A stretch of DNA of 8,644 nt, taken from positions 1-8,644 of the forward strand of contig JBBKWG010000036.1 in NCBI GenBank assembly GCA_037968835.1, given 5' to 3'. Origin of the DNA: JBBKWG01 sp037968835 (lineage in GTDB: Bacteria > Pseudomonadota > Alphaproteobacteria > Rhodobacterales > Rhodobacteraceae). Position numbers and translations under genes: made by a program. Positions 6,007 through 8,644 of this stretch are shown one piece after another; within the stretch, counting starts at the first letter, position 1; the number at the start of each line of letters is the position of its first letter. The notes under the pieces are model-generated. The model did no database searches. It was not told where the DNA came from and saw only the letters and a program-made list of their open reading frames with translations.

Positions 6007-6468
6007 TTGGGCGATCTCCCACAATCAGTCCTGTTTTGCTGCGACCACAATGCTGTCCGTTCACCCATGGCCGAAGGGCTGATGAAGAAATTCTACGGCC
6101 ACACGGCCTATGTTCAGTCAGCAGGGGTTTTCAACGACATGGAAGTCGACGGCTTTTCAGTAGCCGTATGCCAGGAACTCGGCATTGAACTCGCCCGCCA
6201 TCGCTCGCGCAGTTTCGACGAAATGCAGCAATGGGGCGACGATCTTTCTGGCTTCGATCTGGTCGTCGCCCTTTCGCCAGCCTCGCAGCGCCGCGCCCTC
6301 GACCTAACCCGGTTCTATCACCTTGATGTTGAATACTGGCCTATTCTAGACCCGACCGGCCTTGGCGAAGGCCGCGAAGACAAACTTGCCAGCTATCGTC
6401 AGGCCCGCGATCAGATCCGTGAACGGATGCTGTCCCGGTTCGGTCCGCCCACTATCGACGACGACTGA
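6007..6468 (+). CDS. Low-molecular-weight protein-tyrosine-phosphatase / arsenate-reductase-fold protein (TTG start)
   Basis: A 153-residue protein with the low-molecular-weight phosphatase fold. The phosphate loop C-X5-R is C12-DHNAV-R18 followed by SPMAEGL, and a DP motif near the end (D115-P116 in WPILDPTG) fits the general acid of the family. The loop differs from the classical CxGNxCRSP by having H14 and V17, so substrate preference is uncertain: protein phosphotyrosine, arsenate or another phospho-substrate are all possible. The first in-frame ATG (6067) would remove the catalytic cysteine. The start is therefore TTG 6007, supported by GGAGG at 5994-5998 with 8-nt spacing inside the UPF0262 gene. 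No ars genes or kinase partners are nearby, which argues against an arsenic role. It forms a two-gene unit with the UPF0262 gene. Confidence 0.85.
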   Translation: MGDLPQSVLFCCDHNAVRSPMAEGLMKKFYGHTAYVQSAGVFNDMEVDGFSVAVCQELGIELARHRSRSFDEMQQWGDDLSGFDLVVALSPASQRRALDLTRFYHLDVEYWPILDPTGLGEGREDKLASYRQARDQIRERMLSRFGPPTIDDD

Positions 6469-6499
6469 GACGCGAAATGCGCGCCAACCCAGAATGCGC

Positions 6500-6528
6500 T
6501 TGAAAATCTTCCCGTTCGCGCCCATTTA
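6500..6528 (+). promoter_or_regulatory. Candidate infA promoter
   Basis: TTGAAA (6500-6505) is separated by 17 nt from CATTTA (6523-6528). The -35 is good and the -10 is weak, but the position, 40 bp ahead of infA in the only sizeable gap of this cluster, supports it. The -10 falls mostly in the loop of the palindrome at 6517-6535. Confidence 0.4.
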
Positions 6529-6535
6529 GGGCGCG
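6517..6535 (+). repeat. 7-bp GC palindrome upstream of infA
   Basis: CGCGCCC (6517-6523) and GGGCGCG (6529-6535) are perfect inverted repeats around ATTTA. No T-run follows, so it is not a standard terminator for the phosphatase-like gene. It may be an operator-like site or part of the promoter region. Confidence 0.5.
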
Positions 6536-6568
6536 CTCGGAACTGCCGGGCGAAACAAAGGAGAAACC

Positions 6569-6787
6569 ATGGCCAAGGAAGAACTGCTCGAATTTCCCGG
6601 TGTCGTGAAGGAACTCCTGCCGAATGCGACATTCCGGGTCGAGCTTGAGAACGGCCATGAGATTATCGCCCATACGGCAGGAAAGATGCGCAAGAACCGC
6701 ATCCGTGTTCTGGCTGGCGACAAAGTTCAGGTGGAAATGACGCCCTATGATCTGACCAAGGGCCGGATCAACTACCGCTTCAAGTGA
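6569..6787 (+). CDS. infA: Translation initiation factor IF-1
   Basis: A 72-residue, single OB-fold protein that binds the 30S ribosomal A site and works with IF-2 and IF-3 during initiation. The sequence is a full-length, typical IF-1: it opens MAKEELLEFPGVVKELLPN, contains TFRVELENGHEIIAHTAGKM and RKNRIRVLAGDKVQVEM, and ends LTKGRINYRFK. A strong AAGGAG lies a few bases before ATG 6569. It is preceded by a 100-bp gap with a promoter candidate, so it probably starts a new transcription unit. Its TGA overlaps the GTG of maf in GTGA (6784-6787), coupling IF-1 output to Maf. Confidence 0.98.
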   Translation: MAKEELLEFPGVVKELLPNATFRVELENGHEIIAHTAGKMRKNRIRVLAGDKVQVEMTPYDLTKGRINYRFK

Positions 6788-7371
6788 CGCGTCCCCGCCT
6801 TGTGCTGGGGTCCGCCAGTCCACGGCGGCGGGAACTGCTGTTGCAGTTGGGAATAGTTCCCGACGAAATTCGCGCCCCCGACATCGACGAAACACCTCTT
6901 AAGGGTGAACTTCCGCGCGATTACTGCCGTCGGATTACCGCCCAAAAGGCGGCTGCGGTCGCCCGGTCCTTAGGTGAAATCGTGTTGGTGGCGGATACCA
7001 CGGTCGCCCTCGGTCGCCGCATCTTCGGCAAACCCGAAGACGAAAAGGAGGCTGCGATGTTCCTGCTGAAACTTGCCGGCCGCAGACACCGCGTCATAAC
7101 TGCCGTTGCATTGGTCAATGATGAGGGCGTTCGGTTACGGGACGTTGTCAGCACCGTGAAGATGAAACGCCTTTCGGATAACGAACTGAATGGCTACCTC
7201 GCCACAGATGACTGGCGCGGAAAGGCCGGCGCTTATGCGATCCAGGGACCGGCAGGCGCATTCATACCCTGGATCAGTGGATCATTCTCAGGGATCGTTG
7301 GACTGCCTCTCGCTGAAACAGCCCAGCTATTGTCCGCCGCCGGATATCCGGTTCACGAGGTCGCCGCATGA
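6784..7371 (+). CDS. maf: Maf-like nucleoside triphosphate pyrophosphatase (GTG start)
   Basis: A 195-residue cytoplasmic Maf/HAM1-type enzyme. Family members hydrolyse nucleoside triphosphates (dTTP/UTP or modified bases such as m7GTP) to monophosphate and pyrophosphate, and overexpression can inhibit septum formation. Signature elements: the N-terminal LVLGSASPRRRELL (residues 6-19), the acidic VADTTVAL with D71, and GKAGAYAIQG (146-155) followed by FSGIVGLPLAET. Length is normal. The start GTG 6784 overlaps the infA stop by 4 bp (GTGA), and the encoded N-terminus begins at the family's expected place, so it is preferred over later starts. The TGA overlaps the next gene's ATG (ATGA at 7368). 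Subfamily (dTTP/UTP or m7GTP type) cannot be settled from the motifs alone. Confidence 0.93.
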   Translation: MTRPRLVLGSASPRRRELLLQLGIVPDEIRAPDIDETPLKGELPRDYCRRITAQKAAAVARSLGEIVLVADTTVALGRRIFGKPEDEKEAAMFLLKLAGRRHRVITAVALVNDEGVRLRDVVSTVKMKRLSDNELNGYLATDDWRGKAGAYAIQGPAGAFIPWISGSFSGIVGLPLAETAQLLSAAGYPVHEVAA

Positions 7372-8411
7372 AAGGCACGTTGATTGCATTCGACGTTCTC
7401 GATGGCCGTGGAGCCGCCGCACATTTGGTCGATGGCCAGTTGGACGATCTACTGATAGACCCACCTGACGATCGCATCCGACCGGGTGCCATCTACCGTG
7501 CCCGCGCCGGACGCCCGATGAAGGGGCAGGGCGGGATGATCCTCGAAACGCCGGATGGTCCCCTTTTTTTACGGCAGACAAAGGGTATCGCATCTGGTGA
7601 TATGCTGGTGGTTCAGACCACTACGTTTGCCGAACGTGAAAAAGCCACGCCAGCCGGCATGAAATTGCTGTTCAAGAGCCGCTATTGCCTCGTCACCCCC
7701 GACGCACCCGGGCAGAACATCTCGAAGTCGATCAGGGACGAGGAACGCATCGCGGACCTTCGCGCGATTGCGGCCGAAGCCGTTTCGGGCTCCGCCATCG
7801 GTCTGATCGTGAGGTCCTCGGCGGCAGATGCAGATGACGCAGCGATCCGCGATGACATCCGCGCGACAGCGGAACTGGCCAATCGGATTCTGGCGGAGCC
7901 GCGTCGAGGCGATCCCGATTGCCTGCTCGATGGCCCGGACGCCGCCACGTTGGGTTGGCGCGACTGGCCTGCACCCGACATCACCGACGCCGACCCTGGC
8001 AGTTTTGCGCGTCACGGAATCGTCGATGCGATCGCGGTTGCACGAACTACTCGCGTTGGCGTTGGATCAGGGGCGTCCTTCTTCGTCGAACCGACGCGTG
8101 CGCTGACGGCTGTCGATGTCAACACCGGCGGCGACACATCCGTCGCGGCTGGGATGAAAGCTAACATCGCTGCCATCCGCGCTTTACCGCGTGCGCTCCG
8201 CGTTCGCGGCCTTGGCGGTCAGATCGTCCTTGACCTGGCACCCTTTCCCAAACGCGATCGGACACAGCTTGAGCAAATGGCAAGAAGTGCGTTCCGAGCA
8301 GATCCGATCGAAACCAGCCTTGTAGGATGGACGCCGCTTGGCCATCTTGAGCTTCAGAGAAAACGCGAACGCCTGCCTCTATCCGAATGCCTGCCAGAGA
8401 ATGTGTCTTGA
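7368..8411 (+). CDS. Ribonuclease E/G family protein, short form
   Basis: A 347-residue protein related to the catalytic half of RNase E and RNase G, endonucleases for rRNA, tRNA and mRNA processing. The 5'-sensor-like segment is YCLVTPDAPGQNISKSI (106-122). The DNase I-like catalytic part holds the two metal-binding aspartates, D250 in TAVDVNTGGD and D289 in GGQIVLDLAPF, and ends with TPLGHLELQRKRER, matching the family's 'LLEMTRQR' segment. It lacks the C-x-x-C zinc link and small domain that follow in E. coli RNase E/G, so the usual tetramer would not form in the same way. This short form is, to my knowledge, normal for Rhodobacteraceae and coexists with a full-length RNase E elsewhere. 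ATG 7368 overlaps maf by ATGA, with GAGG at 7357-7360. Confidence 0.88.
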   Translation: MKGTLIAFDVLDGRGAAAHLVDGQLDDLLIDPPDDRIRPGAIYRARAGRPMKGQGGMILETPDGPLFLRQTKGIASGDMLVVQTTTFAEREKATPAGMKLLFKSRYCLVTPDAPGQNISKSIRDEERIADLRAIAAEAVSGSAIGLIVRSSAADADDAAIRDDIRATAELANRILAEPRRGDPDCLLDGPDAATLGWRDWPAPDITDADPGSFARHGIVDAIAVARTTRVGVGSGASFFVEPTRALTAVDVNTGGDTSVAAGMKANIAAIRALPRALRVRGLGGQIVLDLAPFPKRDRTQLEQMARSAFRADPIETSLVGWTPLGHLELQRKRERLPLSECLPENVS

Positions 8412-8590
8412 CCTGTCCAATCTGTAACAAACCGACCCATCCGGATTATCGCCCTTTCTGCTCGCGTCGCTGCGCGGATGTCGATCTTGGCCGTTGGTTG
8501 ACCGGCAGATACACCATCCCGGCGAGTCCGGAAGATCCCGACGCAGAAGAGCCTCAAATCGAGACGGAGAAAGACGATCCACGGCATTGA
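8408..8590 (+). CDS. yacG: DNA gyrase inhibitor / zinc-ribbon protein YacG (probable TTG start)
   Basis: A 60-residue zinc-ribbon protein. YacG in E. coli binds GyrB and inhibits DNA gyrase. The ligands are C3 and C6 in MTCPICNKPT and C18 and C22 in FCSRRCADVDLGRWL, which is the family signature; the tail is acidic and likely flexible. Two starts are possible. ATG 8387 adds seven residues, overlaps the RNase gene by 25 bp and has no visible ribosome binding site. TTG 8408 gives the canonical N-terminus and a 4-bp TTGA overlap with the preceding stop, like the GTGA and ATGA junctions of the two genes upstream, with a weak AGAGA before it. I chose TTG; the choice is uncertain but the gene identity is not. 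Confidence 0.85.
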   Translation: MTCPICNKPTHPDYRPFCSRRCADVDLGRWLTGRYTIPASPEDPDAEEPQIETEKDDPRH

Positions 8591-8608
8591 AATATTGCGG
8601 TGCGGCAC

Positions 8609-8637
8609 TGGACAGCCCCCGACAGCACCTTTAGAAC
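8609..8637 (+). promoter_or_regulatory. Candidate promoter reading out of the window
   Basis: TGGACA (8609-8614) and TAGAAC (8632-8637) are separated by 17 nt, matching 5 of 6 and 4 of 6 of the sigma-70 hexamers. It lies 18 bp after the yacG stop and points right, to a gene outside the window. In related genomes a tRNA gene often follows yacG, which would fit, but this is memory rather than evidence here. Confidence 0.4.
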
Positions 8638-8644
8638 ACGGCGA

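Noticed and set aside
6007..6468. Arsenate reductase (arsC) as a firm call
   Set aside because: The fold fits, but the loop variant and the absence of ars neighbours do not support a specific arsenic function.

Overview
This window looks like a chromosomal segment of an alphaproteobacterium, most likely a member of the Rhodobacteraceae/Roseobacteraceae. The reasons are the gene order (tRNA-Thr, small basic ORF, murA, DUF2948, hisD, UPF0262, LMW-phosphatase-like gene, infA, maf, RNase E/G, yacG), the short RNase E/G form, and a VPLPA-type C-terminal sorting signal. The assignment rests on remembered family and synteny knowledge; no search was run.

Layout. (1) Positions 1-966 hold an IS5-family (IS427-like) insertion sequence with near-perfect inverted ends. 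It sits on a C-TA-G target and appears to have cut into the last codons of an upstream open frame whose start lies outside the window. The transposase is in two frames joined by a canonical A AAA AAG slippery heptamer, and a perfect 10-bp hairpin abuts its start codon. (2) 1022-1597 encodes a secreted VPLPA-CTERM protein, an accessory surface or extracellular protein. (3) 1630-1741 carries a minus-strand tRNA-Thr(GGU) with a 10-bp inverted repeat just beyond its CCA end and a promoter candidate upstream. (4) 1833-5083 is a plus-strand set: a 49-residue basic protein, murA (peptidoglycan), a DUF2948 protein and hisD (histidine biosynthesis). (5) 5084-5522 is an unusually long stretch with no convincing gene. 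(6) 5523-6468 encodes a UPF0262 protein and a low-molecular-weight phosphatase-like protein that starts at TTG. (7) 6569-8590 is a tightly overlapping set infA-maf-rne/rng-yacG, with GTGA, ATGA and probable TTGA stop/start overlaps. A promoter candidate at the right edge points out of the window.

Working together: the core is a housekeeping cluster for growth functions (cell-wall precursor synthesis, histidine synthesis, translation initiation, nucleotide-pool or septation control, RNA processing, gyrase control). The left 1.6 kb is accessory DNA. I do not see a defence system, CRISPR array, phage module or clearly new multi-gene system. The best leads are the gap between hisD and UPF0262, the unusual phosphate-loop sequence of the phosphatase-like protein, the IS-disrupted upstream gene, and the small conserved-looking protein before murA.
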